64,000 nucleotides of DNA from Bactericera cockerelli (GCA_024516035.1 CM044959.1:29374189-29438188); one strand, 5' to 3'. Positions 43,403 through 55,338 are shown, numbered from the stretch's first letter. Notes: generated by a model from the sequence alone, not told the origin. Made by a program: numbers and translations.

Positions 43403-43689
43403 TTTTCTATTGTTATGAATGAATCTTGTTGATTTCTCAGGTTAGAACGTCTTTTGTTAAAAATAAAAAAAATCATGTTTTCCTTCTTTTTGGACATCCT
43501 GTAGTAAAATTTAATTTAGACGGCTTCTGGTAGGTTTTTTTAAACAATCAAATTATGAAATTGTAGAAAACAAAAGTTACAACATTTTGAGATATCTCAC
43601 GACTCGATAGAAGTAGTAATTTCGAAGATATCGCAGATTTAGTGGAGGAAAAAGTTTGATTCGCTTTTGCTGCTCTCAAGTGTATATGT

Positions 43690-45066
43690 ATACTCGTAAG
43701 TATAGGTATATGGTTTCGAAGGAGACTGTACGTGTACAAGCTATGTGCACATACAAATAATACATCAATCAATCCTTTAAAACCGCTGTACTGCTGCCTA
43801 CCAAAAAAAAAAAAAAAAAACAAATTTCAAAAAAGGAAAGCATCTATCTCTACTTAAATTTTGATTTTGATGGTTTAATAATATGATGTAAGTAGGAATC
43901 TATTATGTATGTACAAACCAACTTTCTCACACCATTGACCATTTAAGTACACGACTATTTGATTGATTGAATATATAAAATGTTTCAGTTTCGTAAATCA
44001 CGTAAATGCAATGTCCATGTCGGCGGGTATTGTATTAAATTCAATTTCATCAGAAGTCGCACTTTAAGACGCAAAAGGTGTCAAAATCGAAGAAGCAGTT
44101 CCGAAAAAGAACAGGTTTAGGGCAGTTCCAATTTGAGCATCAAAAAACACCCAGAACTTGAAACTTTCACCGTGGTTTGGTAGTTAGCCGTTGCCATCCA
44201 TTGTACACCACACTCAAAATACCAAAGTTTCTTGACCTGAAGATAGGTGAGCTGGAGTGCCATGAACCATCCGCAGTGTCACTTACGATACGTCACTTTA
44301 TTTATTAGGTACCCATCGTACAGACATCAGAAGACACATAATTACTTGATGGAAACATAAATTCACCTCTTTATGGCTTTCTTTTTCCTTATAGTAAATG
44401 GCATCTCAAAACATACACAAAAGTATACTTCACATAACAATAATTAACATTATTGAATGTTTATACAATATGGGTCATTAATTCAACGCAAATTTGTGGT
44501 TAAAACTCAAAAGTAAGATGATTTCATTGAAATGGAAAATATTTAGCATACAAATGTCCTTACTCCTTATGCCAGTACTTTACTACTTTTAGAGATGCAT
44601 CCTCCAAACTCCTTAGTCCAAAGGTCTTTCTCTTGTTACCGACCCATCAATGAGGGAGGACCCGACAGTCTTGAATGCTACTAACGCGTGTATTAAAAAT
44701 ATCAGCATATAAATGTACAGTCGGCCATGCCTTGATCAACTCGTGGTAAGCCTTTGCTTTTTCCACGGCTGTTGTAGTCTATTTGAAAATACTTGCACTC
44801 AGCGTGGCACTTCTGAAGAAGATTTATTTTATAATTCAGTTTTGCTTGAAATGGTACTACAAGGCTCCTTCTGACGTGGAAATCCATGTACATTTTCTGA
44901 AAACAATATTATTGACAACCGAATCTCAAACATAATATTCAATATTTAAAAACAAAAGTTTACTTGAGAAAGTTTTCACTCTTGGACCCTATAGCATGAT
45001 CTTATGACTGCAAGAGCGACAACTTTGCAACCTTCAACACCTTCAATCGGCCGGTTGAAACTTACA
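43690..45066. other. AT-rich intergenic DNA
   Basis: No gene recognised. An A run lies at about 43804-43820. Confidence 0.4.
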
Positions 45067-45290
45067 TGTTGGTTTATGTTAAATAACAAAACACAGAGAT
45101 GCAGTTTAGTCTGATAAGTAACACATTTTATTGGAGTACAGATATTACAGAGATTACAAAAGGTTTTCCAGCAAAAGATTGAAAAGGCAGAACGTCAAGA
45201 ACAGATCACACATTCTTAATAACAAAAAGACAAGCGGGAAAAATGAAAATATAAAACCAGTGTTGTCAAGTTTCATTTTGTTCCCCAACA
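45067..45290 (-). repeat. Copia 3' LTR
   Basis: 224 bp, TGTTGGTTTATG at one end and TTCCCCAACA at the other, next to TTACA. No base difference from the right LTR was noticed. Confidence 0.93.
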
Positions 45291-45540
45291 CTCCTCCTCA
45301 AAATGAAAATATGAATCACCCTGTAGATACTAATACTAATGATTCACCCTGTATATACTCAAAAAATATAAATTCACAGAACAACTTAACTATTAATTTA
45401 AAACAAAATGCAAATAAAACTGACCCCTTAAAATGATCCATACAGTACAAAATGATTAAAAATATTACAATACAAATGTAGAGAAAAATTACAAACAATT
45501 ACAAAATTATCAACATTAGGCATAATAAACACATGGATAA

Positions 45541-47622
45541 TTAACATAATTCCTGAACACCCAATAGGTTTCTTAACTTTATAAAGCTGTCTTTAGAAAG
45601 GGCTTTAGTAAGAATATCAGCTGTTTGATTCTTACTATCTATGTACATTAAATTTAATTCCTTAGATGTAACCTTGTCACAGATAAATCTATACTTAATA
45701 TCAATATGCTTCACTCGCTTATTGTTTCCTGGATTCTTAATTATGTTAATGCACCCTTGATTATCTTCAAAAACATTGAATACATTTAAATTTACATGTA
45801 AATCATTAATTATTTTTCCCAACCACAAACCTTCCTGAATACTAGAACAAAGGGCAACAATTTCTGACTCAGTACTAGACAATGATACACAAACTTGCTT
45901 TCTAGTTGACCAGGATAATATGTCATGATTTAACTTATACAGATAACCAGATACAGATTTCCTGTCTACTTTATCCCCTGCCCAATCAGAGTCAACAAAA
46001 CAGTTTAACTCACAATGGTTTTGTCTGGTATAAATTAACCCATAGTTTACAGTTCCTCTCAAATATCTTAAAATACCTTTAAGTTGAAACCACAATTCAT
46101 CAGTAAAACAATTCTGATATCTTGAGAAATAATTTACAGAATAAGATAGATCAGGGCGAGTTCCTAACATAAGGTACATAAGTGAACCTAATAACTCTTT
46201 ATACGGTTTATCACAAGTTTGATTATTGTTTACAGAAGGTACAAAGTTATAGTTAGGATCTAAAGGTATATTTCTAGGTGTACATTCAGTCATATTAAAT
46301 TTAGACAACAACTTCTCAGTATATCTCTGTTGAGATAATTTCAAATATCCCTTTTCCAAATCATAATCTATTTCAATACCCAGAAAGTATTTTAAAATAC
46401 CTTTATCCTTAATTTTAAAAGTATTTTTCAGTTCATTCCTAACAAAATCTAGTAAGTTTTGATCATCACTTGCTACAATAATGTCATCTACATACAACAA
46501 TAAATAAACAAATTTACCATTATGTTGCTTAGAATAAAGACAAGTGTCATTTTCTGACATTACAAACCCAATTTTAACCATGAAATTATTAAATTCATTA
46601 TTCCAACATTTAGCAGCCTGTTTCAAACCATACAATGATTTATTCAATTTAAGAACTTTCCCTTTTTCAACATTTAATCCTTTAGGAGGATACATAAAGA
46701 CATCTTCATTTAATTTCCCATTTAAAAATGCTGTCTTTACATCATATTGTTCAAACTTGTACATTTTACAATTTCCTACAGATAACAAAGTTCTAATTGT
46801 AGACATTTTGGCTACTGGAGAATACAACTCATCATAATTGTAGCTATCTTGACTTTGAGCAAATCCTCTGATAACCAATCTAGCTTTGTATTGATTTACT
46901 TCCTCAGATTCATGATCCTTATAGGTGAATACCCACTTAGAGTCTAGGATAGATTTCTTATTAGACACTGTTCCAATATCAACAATTTCCCATGTCTTAT
47001 TTTCACTAATAGACAAAAGCTCTCTTTCTATAGCTTTCTCCCAATCAAGTTTATTTTCCCTTAGCATAGCATCATTGTAAGATGTTGGAACATTATCTAG
47101 AAAACTAAAAGCATTGTAAACTAAGTAAAGCTCATAATCTTGAAAATGTTTAGGTACTTTTCTAACTCTCTCAGTACTCTCAATATTTTCTGTTTCAGTA
47201 TTTACTGTTTCTTCTTCTTCTAATGTCTCTTTATTCTCTTTACAATCAACACTTTTATTTAAAGACTTAAAATATAATTCATTTTCATTAAAAATTACAT
47301 TTCTAGAAACCACAATCTTTTCTTTGGATATATTCCAAAGTCTATAACCAGTAAAGGAATAACCAAGTAAGACACATTTTTCACTCTTAAAATCTAATTT
47401 AGATCTTAACTCGTCAGGCACATGAGCATAGGCAGTACAGCCAAATACTCTTAAATTACTCAAATTAGGTTTAACATTATACCACATTTCTGCTGGTGTC
47501 TTGTCCCTCAAATAATTAGTAGGACTTCTATTTAGAAGGTAGGTAGCTGTATACAAAATTTCACTCCAAAAATATTTAGGTACCCCACTTTCTGAAATCA
47601 TGGTTCTCATTCTTTCAACCAA
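45541..47622 (-). CDS. Copia polyprotein, C-terminal part (integrase end, reverse transcriptase, RNase H)
   Basis: The open part has 693 codons. The first 150 residues are the integrase C-terminus (PKYFWSEILYTATYLLNRSP, FGCTAYAHVP). The reverse transcriptase lies at about 205-450, with WVFTYK, YKARLVIRGFAQ, QYDVKTAFLNG, SLYGLKQAAKCW and the active site YVDDIIVASDD at about 377. RNase H follows, with CFVDSDWAGD and SSTESEIVALC, then RVKHIDIKYRFI. In minus-strand direction the frame stays open upstream to the hAT boundary and includes the NGKSER region with the third integrase catalytic residue. The first Met is therefore not a real start: this was one polyprotein with 49844-51567. Confidence 0.93.
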   Translation of the reverse strand: MVERMRTMISESGVPKYFWSEILYTATYLLNRSPTNYLRDKTPAEMWYNVKPNLSNLRVFGCTAYAHVPDELRSKLDFKSEKCVLLGYSFTGYRLWNISKEKIVVSRNVIFNENELYFKSLNKSVDCKENKETLEEEETVNTETENIESTERVRKVPKHFQDYELYLVYNAFSFLDNVPTSYNDAMLRENKLDWEKAIERELLSISENKTWEIVDIGTVSNKKSILDSKWVFTYKDHESEEVNQYKARLVIRGFAQSQDSYNYDELYSPVAKMSTIRTLLSVGNCKMYKFEQYDVKTAFLNGKLNEDVFMYPPKGLNVEKGKVLKLNKSLYGLKQAAKCWNNEFNNFMVKIGFVMSENDTCLYSKQHNGKFVYLLLYVDDIIVASDDQNLLDFVRNELKNTFKIKDKGILKYFLGIEIDYDLEKGYLKLSQQRYTEKLLSKFNMTECTPRNIPLDPNYNFVPSVNNNQTCDKPYKELLGSLMYLMLGTRPDLSYSVNYFSRYQNCFTDELWFQLKGILRYLRGTVNYGLIYTRQNHCELNCFVDSDWAGDKVDRKSVSGYLYKLNHDILSWSTRKQVCVSLSSTESEIVALCSSIQEGLWLGKIINDLHVNLNVFNVFEDNQGCINIIKNPGNNKRVKHIDIKYRFICDKVTSKELNLMYIDSKNQTADILTKALSKDSFIKLRNLLGVQELC

Positions 47623-47704
47623 TGTACGATTTAACCTCTCAGATTTACCATTAAGTTCAGGAGTATATGCTGTTGTATAATCTAAAATAATACCTTCATT
47701 TGAA

Positions 47705-49835
47705 CAGTGGCGGCTCGTCGGGTGAAGACACTGAAGACATTTTCACCTAATTTTGAACAGTGAAAACACTACTCATAATCCCTTGAACATGGCACAATTG
47801 ATCCAACTCAAAGAAAAAAAAAAAAAAAAGAGTAAGCTTTGTGTAAAATAGATCAATGCTGCTTAACATTTCATGTTACTTTCCAAGGAGAACACCAAAT
47901 GTGAAGACAATTCGAAATTGTCTTCAGTTGTCCTTGAATCAACCAATCAGAGTTGAGTATTTCCAAGTAGGTATCATGAAATATTAGGCAAGAACTATAT
48001 CTATGTAATATGCTACTGAGGACAGTCTTCAGTTGTATTCAGTTTACATTATCTACACGACCTCATACGAAATGTCACGAAGCCACATACCATGTGCGAT
48101 GTCATGTGTTTTTGATATTAACATTGTTGCCAGTAGCATTATGCCAGACCTAGGAAACCAGTCAATGATTTAGCCTCACATATCTAGCACAATCTTGTAA
48201 TATTAAAAAAAAAAAAAAATAATAACGTAGGCGTTAGGAAAGCAGGATTTTGTGTCAGGAATTTTGGATATTATTTCTCATTTTTTGGGTTCTAGTTTTG
48301 TACATAGTTCCTAAACGATAGCCGATACCAATAAATTTTAACTATTTATGTATCTTGTCAACTATAGTCTTATAAAGGACATCTCGATTGAAGTCAAATC
48401 TCGGAAATAATTATTTAATGTAGGTACCGAAATTGAGCCAAATAAGATAATCTGGTATCTAGTTGTTCCAAGAAGTTTTTAAATAGGGACAATGGTGGTA
48501 CTGTTTAAGATCCTGACTATGGAACCACTTTTAAAAAAATCATGAAATTAGACGTGTTGAAATGAAATTCTCAAGAGAAAATTCTGTTCAGGCGGTGTAG
48601 TATTATTTTTTCAAATAAATAAATACGTCTTACATGATTTGAGGGATTTCTTTAAATTTAAAATATAGCTCTTGAAGTTTGTAGAAATTTAGCTATGAAA
48701 TTAACTTGGCAACATTGTATCTCTTATCTTTAGAATGTAAACAAATCTTGTGGCGCACTTTTTAAATTTTATTAGATTATTTTCAAATCGTTTCAACGGT
48801 AATCAAGTGACTTTTAATTGGTGTAACTAATTAATAAAGTTATTTCCCAGTATTTGATACAGGATAGAAACATTTTCCCTACCTGATCTGACCTGTGCTT
48901 TTCATAATAAGTTGAATATGAAGTAGCTATGTACTTCTTTCAGTGTCAGAAATAACATTATAATTATGCAGGTAGCTAAGCACACAGCTTCCAGTGAAGT
49001 AGGTACTTAAAATTATAAGGCAATATCTGTGTTTTTCATAAATAGTCATTTAAACATCAATGGTAACACAAATTTAAGCTGATTTTATATTTGTAGTAAG
49101 TATGTTTTCTTAGATTTATTTTGTAATCTGGTGGTGGATTTTCTTGCAGTTTTGGATTGTAATTTTTAGTCTTCAACTAACTTTCTTTCCTTCCCAGTTC
49201 TAACCCCTCTTTAAAATGTTGTACCTACCTATCTACTGAGGTATAATCCTAATATTTTTATTTTAATTCCGTTTTACCAACTTTTAGTTAATATTTTTTA
49301 TTAAGATGAATGAATACCTAAATATTTTTTATTAAGATGAATATTTCAAAGAAACAATGAGATTCCCACAAAATCATGGGGTTCAAACATTAAAAGTAAC
49401 CCCATTCAGATTAAGAAGTAATGAGTCTAAGAAAGATATTATGATTACTGGATGTCCAATTTCTCCAATTACTATGTATAACCACCACTAAAAAAGTAAA
49501 GCAAATGCCTGCCCCACAGCCATACAGTTCAAGCCTGAATGGCTTATGAAAAATGAATGGCTGTGTACCAGCTCAAGTGTTGACAAATTGTTCTGCTGGC
49601 CTTGTTTATTCATTAAGTACCAAGTGTTCTCCAAAAAAAGTACCTATAAAAACTTATATGATGCAAAACTGGTATGAGAGAAAATCATGCTCTGCAGGGA
49701 AACAGCCATAACTTACAATGGGCTGTGTTTATGAGACCATAAGAACTAAGATCTGATAAATTAATAATTTTATTTTTTCAATACTTCTGGGTATAATTTG
49801 TCTTCACCTAGTCTTGAAGTCAGGAGCCGCCACTG
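47705..49835 (+). mobile_element. non-autonomous hAT element (copy 2), inside Copia
   Basis: 2131 bp with ends CAGTGGCGGCTC and GAGCCGCCACTG and a perfect 8-bp duplication CATTTGAA (47697-47704 and 49836-49843). It cuts the Copia integrase frame. It is the same family as copy 1 (31123-37108) and shows the empty target site of the non-LTR insertion at about 47990-48004. Confidence 0.93.
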
Positions 49836-49843
49836 CATTTGAA

Positions 49844-51615
49844 CAAAAAGATTTGAATTCATGACTACTGAATTCCCCACCATTATCACATCTCAATTTG
49901 TGTACTTTTACATTGAATTTATTATGTACCAACTTGACATATTCTTTAAACTTACTAAGAACTTCATTCTTTGATTTTATACAGTAAACCATAACAAAAT
50001 GAGTAAACTCATCCATAAAAGTGACAAAATATTTACTACCATCATATGAGATTGGACTAATTGGACCACATACATCCGAATGGATGATTTCCAATGGTCT
50101 AGTTGATCTAGTCCTAGTACCAAAAGGTAACCGGCATTGCTTGCCTTCAATACAACTTTGACATAGATCTAATGTTTCATTGAGTATGTTAGTATTGATA
50201 CCATTAGCTAAATTTTTCTTTACTAATTTCTTTAAATTAGCTTCACCCAAATGACCCAACCTGGCATGCCAAAGTTTAATATTTTCTTCAGTATGATTGG
50301 CATAACATTCTGAATTGTCAAAATACAATTTCAATTTATACAAGGTATCTCTGAAACCTTCAGCTATCAATTTACCATGAAGATAAATATTTACCTTCCC
50401 TGACTCAAATATCAACTTATGACCTAATTTTTCAAGTCTTTTAACAGATAATAAATTTTGTTTAAGCTCGGGAACATACAAAACATTTTGAAGTTTACAT
50501 TTTACAAAATTATTATTAACAAAAACAAAACAATGAATATTACCTATACCTACTGCTTGCATATATTCATTACTCTTAGCTACAGCTATATTTATAGGTT
50601 CTTTCAAAGTTACATAATTATAAAAATAATCAATATTATTACAAATATGGTCAGTACAACCAGAATCAATGATGAACTCTGTTGGAACATTAACATCTCC
50701 TGCAGTCAATAGACATATTCCATCATTCATTTGGAAACCACTGCTAGAATCTTCATTCACAGGATCAGGACTCACAAAATTGCTTGCTGAATTATTAGCA
50801 TGACTCTGGAACTTACACACATTACTCTTGTGTCCACTTTTACCGCACTTGAAACACTTAATTTCCTTTCCAGACTTGCAATCACTTCTTTTGTGACCCT
50901 TTTTACCACACTTGTAACATTTGATCTCAAATGCTGCGAAAGACTGAGGATGATGAGAATGAGATTGCACATCTTTGAAGTTTTTCAATTTCAGCTCTTC
51001 ATTAAGCAACCGACTTTTAACAAAGTCCAATGTTATATCTTCTTTACTCACCAAAGTTTCTATACTTGTAACTAAATTATCATAAGACTTTGGAAGAGAC
51101 AATAGGAGGTTACACACTAACTCCTTCTCAGTAGGTTTTATGTCATTTCTAGCTAATTGCCTCACTAGACTGTCAAACTCTTCTAAATGAACACTCATTT
51201 CCTGAGACTCTGGCTTATATTTCAAATTAGCTAGCTTCTTTTTCAACAATATGGATTCAGACAAACTTGTTCTTAAAAACCTTTGACTTAAAATGCTCAC
51301 CATCTGATGTGCTGTCTCACATTCTGACACAACTTCCAATACATTGTCAGCTAAACTCTGGATAATAATAGACTTAGCCTTCACATCCTTCTTGGTGAAC
51401 TTTTGCTTGTCCTTGATCGGCTTTTCTCCTCCTTGATCTTGCACCTCAATTGCCTCAGAGCACTCATTTTCCTCTAATGCAACCTTTACTCTGAACAGCC
51501 ACTTGCCAAAATCTGCATTACCTCCAATAAATGGAACGATTCCATACTTATTTACCACAGACATCATGAGATCCCACACACCACACTGTACCAAAAATTC
51601 CAGTACCCAGTGCAA
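49844..51615 (-). CDS. Copia polyprotein, N-terminal part (Gag, protease, integrase start)
   Basis: Open from about 51615. The first ATG codons are at 51567 and 51564, so a start there is more likely than further up. In order: a Gag region with two CCHC zinc knuckles (CYKCGKKGHKRSDC and CFKCGKSGHKSNVC), protease FIIDSGCTDHIC, the pre-integrase HARLGHL motif, then integrase HSDVCGPI and RCDNGGEF with the first two catalytic Asp. The frame is broken by the hAT insertion within the integrase. It then runs about ten codons into the hAT before stopping. Confidence 0.92.
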
Positions 51616-51640
51616 ATTCCAGGACTCTCAAACACGACTG

Positions 51641-51655
51641 ACTGGGCACATAACC
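51641..51655 (-). other. Copia primer binding site
   Basis: Read on the minus strand directly after the 5' LTR: GGTTATGTGCCCAGT. It is complementary to the anticodon-stem side of initiator tRNA-Met as used by copia elements, with one mismatch. Confidence 0.75.
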
Positions 51656-51671
51656 TGTTGGTTTATGTTAA

Positions 51672-53022
51672 CCCTTATTAACCCGAGTTTTTTTTTCTTA
51701 AAATGTATTAGAAAAATTATTGGATCTTGTTAATTACTCAATTTAAACAAACTTTTTCCCTTAACTTTTTTTTTCCCATATTACCGTTTGTCCACAATGG
51801 GGTGTTGCTTAGATGCAACGCGGGGCTAATGAGTGGTATAAAAAGACTTTTTTTAAATAGCTGAAATAACAAATTGAAAAAGTTTTATTAATCATCATTT
51901 TACATAGTTATAAAAGTATAAACAAAAACAAATAGTAAAAAAACAATTATTGCAACTAAATTTAAAATTTTCTTAGTAAATAAAGGTCAGAATGTCAGCG
52001 TCAGCGGGGGTTATGCTTAGAATGTCAGCGGTGAGACTAGGGTCTCACCCTGTGATAAGTCTCGAAACAACTTACACAAAGACCTACATCACACTTTCTA
52101 TAGGATGTGTGCATTATACTGGTACAATAAGCGCCAGTACATCGACGGCGTTTCTTGCCTTCATTAACCACGACCAAGTGAGTCTGAGTAGCGCCTGTGG
52201 TCTGAGGGCCGGTCGGCCTCCTTGTGTCGGAGGGACACCATGAGTTCGCAAGTAAGAGGTTGCAATGGCTCTTTCGAACTGGAGTTGAGTCATTTTCTCA
52301 ACATGTTACATGTTGTATAGATTCCAAGCATTTTGAGCACTGACATCAAGTGTCCACGAGAAGATGGCCCACCACCATTTCTTATTACGGATCGCTATGC
52401 GATGTCTGTTGATGTTCTCATCCATCAAATCTGTCCCTCCCATGTATTTTTGTTATATTCAGTAACTGCAGATGGTTGTCTAACCTTTACAACTCGTTTT
52501 AGAACACTTGAGTATCTATTTACATCAGAGATGATTTGCACAGAGTGAATGGTAGAAGCTAATGTAACTGCTGCATTATCTTTCCAGGGTAATAATTCTC
52601 ATATGAAATAGGCATGGTAATAACCCCGCGTTGCGAGAATGCAACACACTCAAATGGGGTTCCATAGAGCAGTAATAATTGTACTTTTGACTACAAAATA
52701 AGTAATAATGAATTCCAGGGGCTTTCAATAATTTAAATAATTAAACAGACAATAAAAATTAAAATTAATTGAAAAGTAAAATTGAACTTACCGTCGAAAG
52801 TCCGACATTTTAATTTTGAAAAATAAACGCCATGGCGTTTATCTCCTCTGCTTGCACCTCTTTTACAAAATGAGGATGTTTTCTTTCGAGGTGATAAGAA
52901 TCTTTTGTTTACATTGCAGATCACGTAATTACAATGCAAAGGTACTAACCAAAAAAAAGAAAAAAATCAAAAACCAGGCCTACCACCAGTGTTGCGTCAA
53001 TGCAACGCGGGGTTAATAAGGG
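51672..53022 (-). mobile_element. piggyBac-family element with decayed transposase
   Basis: TTAA flanks both sides (51668-51671 and 53023-53026). The terminal inverted repeats are CCCTTATTAACCC, 13 bases. Subterminal copies of GCAACGCGGGG occur inside. At 1351 bp it is shorter than an autonomous piggyBac. Only the 3' part of the transposase is recognisable. Confidence 0.92.
52037..52620 (-). pseudogene. piggyBac transposase C-terminal pseudogene
   Basis: Minus-strand frames encode WKDNAAVTLAST, RYSSVLKRVVKVRQPSAVTE, then (after a shift near 52445) YMGGTDLMDENINRH and KKWWWAIFSWTLDV. After an in-frame stop and another shift comes the Cys-rich domain RRRCTGAYC to RKCDVGLCVSCFETYH. These are hallmark piggyBac motifs. 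The stop and two frameshifts show it is inactive, so this copy must have moved with help from another source. Confidence 0.88.
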
Positions 53023-53239
53023 TTAAATAACAAAACACAGAGATGCAGTTTAGTCTGATAAGTAACACATTTTATTGGAGTACAGATATTACAGAGATTA
53101 CAAAAGGTTTTCCAGCAAAAGATTGAAAAGGCAGAACGTCAAGAACAGATCACACATTCTTAATAACAAAAAGACAAGCGGGAAAAATGAAAATATAAAA
53201 CCAGTGTTGTCAAGTTTCATTTTGTTCCCCAACATTACA

Positions 53240-54776
53240 GAGTGTCGTGTGCGTGACTTATGCAACTAGAATAATGTTATGCAGGCTATTGTTTCACGAA
53301 GTTCATGTGTGAAGTCAGTGGCGTCAGTTTGGAGAACAGATGAAAGTTTTGTCCGCTCTAGATATCAGCATATTTAGCATACATCAGCTGCTATACATAC
53401 CTTATTTATAATCCCAAAATTCAAAGACTGACTATTTGACAAACTGATCAGTGTATCTGCATATATTTTAGTTCATAGACGTTTGAATTTAATATTTCCA
53501 CCTATTTCGATTTATAAATACTATATAGATATAATAAATGATAAAGACAGTGGTAGAAGTCATGCTGAGTTCTTCCTCCACTGTCTGGCTACCATCGTTC
53601 ACGATGACGCCACCCTATGATGATGATTTCGATTTAACCGAGAGATGATTTTACTTTTGTGCTTTATTTATAATCGCAAAATTCAACGAGTGACTGATTG
53701 ACTAACTGATCAAGGTATCTCCATACTTTTTTGTCCTTAGAAGTTTGAATTTAATATTACCCCCTATTTCGATCCGAGGATCAATTTTACTTTTGTTCTT
53801 TGAGAAGAATGGTATTTTCTTCAATTTTGAAGTTCCTACAGAAAAATGTACCTATGAAAACGCTACGGAAAATACCTCTCCCAAGAATCTGGTAAAGTTA
53901 CGCTACTGATTGATTTGCTGAAACAATTAGATGTTGGTATTGTGTTCAGCAAAATAAGAGAATAGCAAAGTCGCCTGATGTTCTCAGAAAACACCAGATG
54001 CTTAAGATGATTGTTCTGGAGGCGTGAACAATTTGGTTGAACACTATGCTGATATGGTTGGAATACTGAGAGAATATACTTTACACGTTTCCTCTCATAT
54101 ACCAGAAGTCATTAACTGACACTGGATTCGAGGGTACCCTTGGATTGAAATAAGCATACCAAATAGCATTACTTCCACTGTCATATACTTTGTGAATTTA
54201 TTCCTAAGAACGGTTCATAAGAAAGCAAAAAACAATTTTGAAAATCCTGCCATTCTTGCCCCTTACAAAATGTCAAGTTTTCCCACTGTAGATCACCATA
54301 TTATCTAAATACGAGTGTAATTAATAATATCTCGTAATATAAAAATCACAGATAAAATTGAAGCTACTGTAATGAACCTCACTGTCAGTTTGTTTTCTTG
54401 TTTCATTTCAACAATAATTTAAAAAAAAACTCTTCTTTGTAATTTGCAATGGTAGGTATCATACATAATTTTTACGACGTGACGCGACCGGCGCGGCGCT
54501 ACCTAGTCATGACATGAATCCATAGAAAATAGATTCGTGCTTGTCATGACGTGCACAAATGTCCTCTCCATGTTCAATGTTATTTAACTTTAGTGATCCT
54601 TTGAAAATGTGAGGTGTATCCAACGAGCTATCTCCACTAAAACTAATATTATCGCGTGGGCGTGGAATATGTTTCAAGTTCTTTCCTAACGAAGTTGATC
54701 TTAGGTTGTTATACCCAAGAACCCAAGCAAAGTAATCAGTATTTACGTATGATCACTTGAGACCCCTCAGAACGTC
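53240..54776. other. AT-rich intergenic DNA with one repeat
   Basis: It holds the repeat family D copy at 53541. Otherwise nothing was recognised. Confidence 0.4.
53541..53628 (+). repeat. short repeat family D with GAT-repeat end (copy 2)
   Basis: It shares AAGACAGTGGTAGAAG, GGCTACCATCGTTCACGAT and GACGCCACCCTATGATGATG with 8416-8503. Confidence 0.6.
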
Positions 54777-54779
54777 TTA

Positions 54780-54908
54780 GGGCGGAATTAATAGACGTTT
54801 TTGTAATACCTCTGTGGCGCTAAGTCACGGATTGCGTACTGTGTAAGATAGGGAAAATCGACACTTACCAACGACTTAAGTTATTGATGTTGTCTATTAA
54901 TTCCGCCC
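54780..54908. mobile_element. 129-bp MITE with TTA target duplication
   Basis: The ends are GGGCGGAATTAATAGAC and its exact complement. TTA lies on each side (54777-54779 and 54909-54911). A TTA target suggests a Harbinger-type or Tc1-type origin. No coding content. Confidence 0.75.
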
Positions 54909-54911
54909 TTA

Positions 54912-55338
54912 GTGTTTGCCATGAGGATCAGAACTTATTCGTCTACGTTTCCAATTAAAAGTAATCCCCTATTATGCCGAGTTCAATGTTGCCTCAACCT
55001 GATTATGACTTTGTGACATCTCACGACTAATCTGTAAATCTCTTTCGAGCGAAGCGAACCTTTCACTTTGGTGCAATGTTAAGAGTGCTAACATTTGCCA
55101 AGTGAGTGTTTCATGCTAGTGAATGCAAAGCAAATTGACACCATCCTTGACCCGTGACAATGACTTCCAGAATGATGCCTTCCATTGAATCAATTGAATA
55201 ACTCTTATAAAAATTAAGATTAGAAAGAACGAAGCGCCAATTATAACAAGCAAGCAGGACCAGGCTCGTTCAAAGTGTTTGACACATAGGCGAAAAGTAG
55301 ACAGAAAACGAGATTTCATGTATTGTATTCAAAGATGA
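54912..55338. other. intergenic DNA
   Basis: Nothing recognised. The minus-strand 67-codon open frame at 55116-55319 has no domain. Confidence 0.35.

Larger units (their letters stand above)
42047..43682. mobile_element. large inverted-repeat element made of Tc1-type transposon parts
   Basis: Two arms of about 635 bases (42047-42683 and 43040-43682) are inverted copies with few differences, around a 356-base spacer. The outer ends are CACTTGAGAGCAGC, each next to a TA. An inner pair of ends, CAGGATGTCC, lies at 42233 and 43501, also next to TA. Both arms hold the C-terminal part of a Tc1/mariner transposase, pointing outward. The spacer holds its middle part on the plus strand. There is no N-terminal DNA-binding region. 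It seems to be an inverted duplication of a 3' half. Confidence 0.85.
45067..53234 (-). mobile_element. Ty1/copia LTR retrotransposon, interrupted by hAT and piggyBac elements
   Basis: The element is bounded by a 5-bp target duplication, TTACA (45062-45066 and 53235-53239). Its 224-bp LTRs start TGTTGG and end CCAACA and appear identical apart from the insertion in the right one. The minus-strand primer site next to the 5' LTR, GGTTATGTGCCCAGT, matches the copia-type priming by an internal piece of initiator tRNA-Met with one change. The purine tract GAGGAGGAG adjoins the 3' LTR. Gag, protease, integrase, reverse transcriptase and RNase H are all recognisable. Confidence 0.95.
51656..53234 (-). 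repeat. Copia 5' LTR, split by a piggyBac element
   Basis: LTR bases 51656-51671 and 53023-53234 join to a 224-bp LTR when the inserted element and one TTAA are discounted. The promoter end of the Copia is therefore disrupted. Confidence 0.92.
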
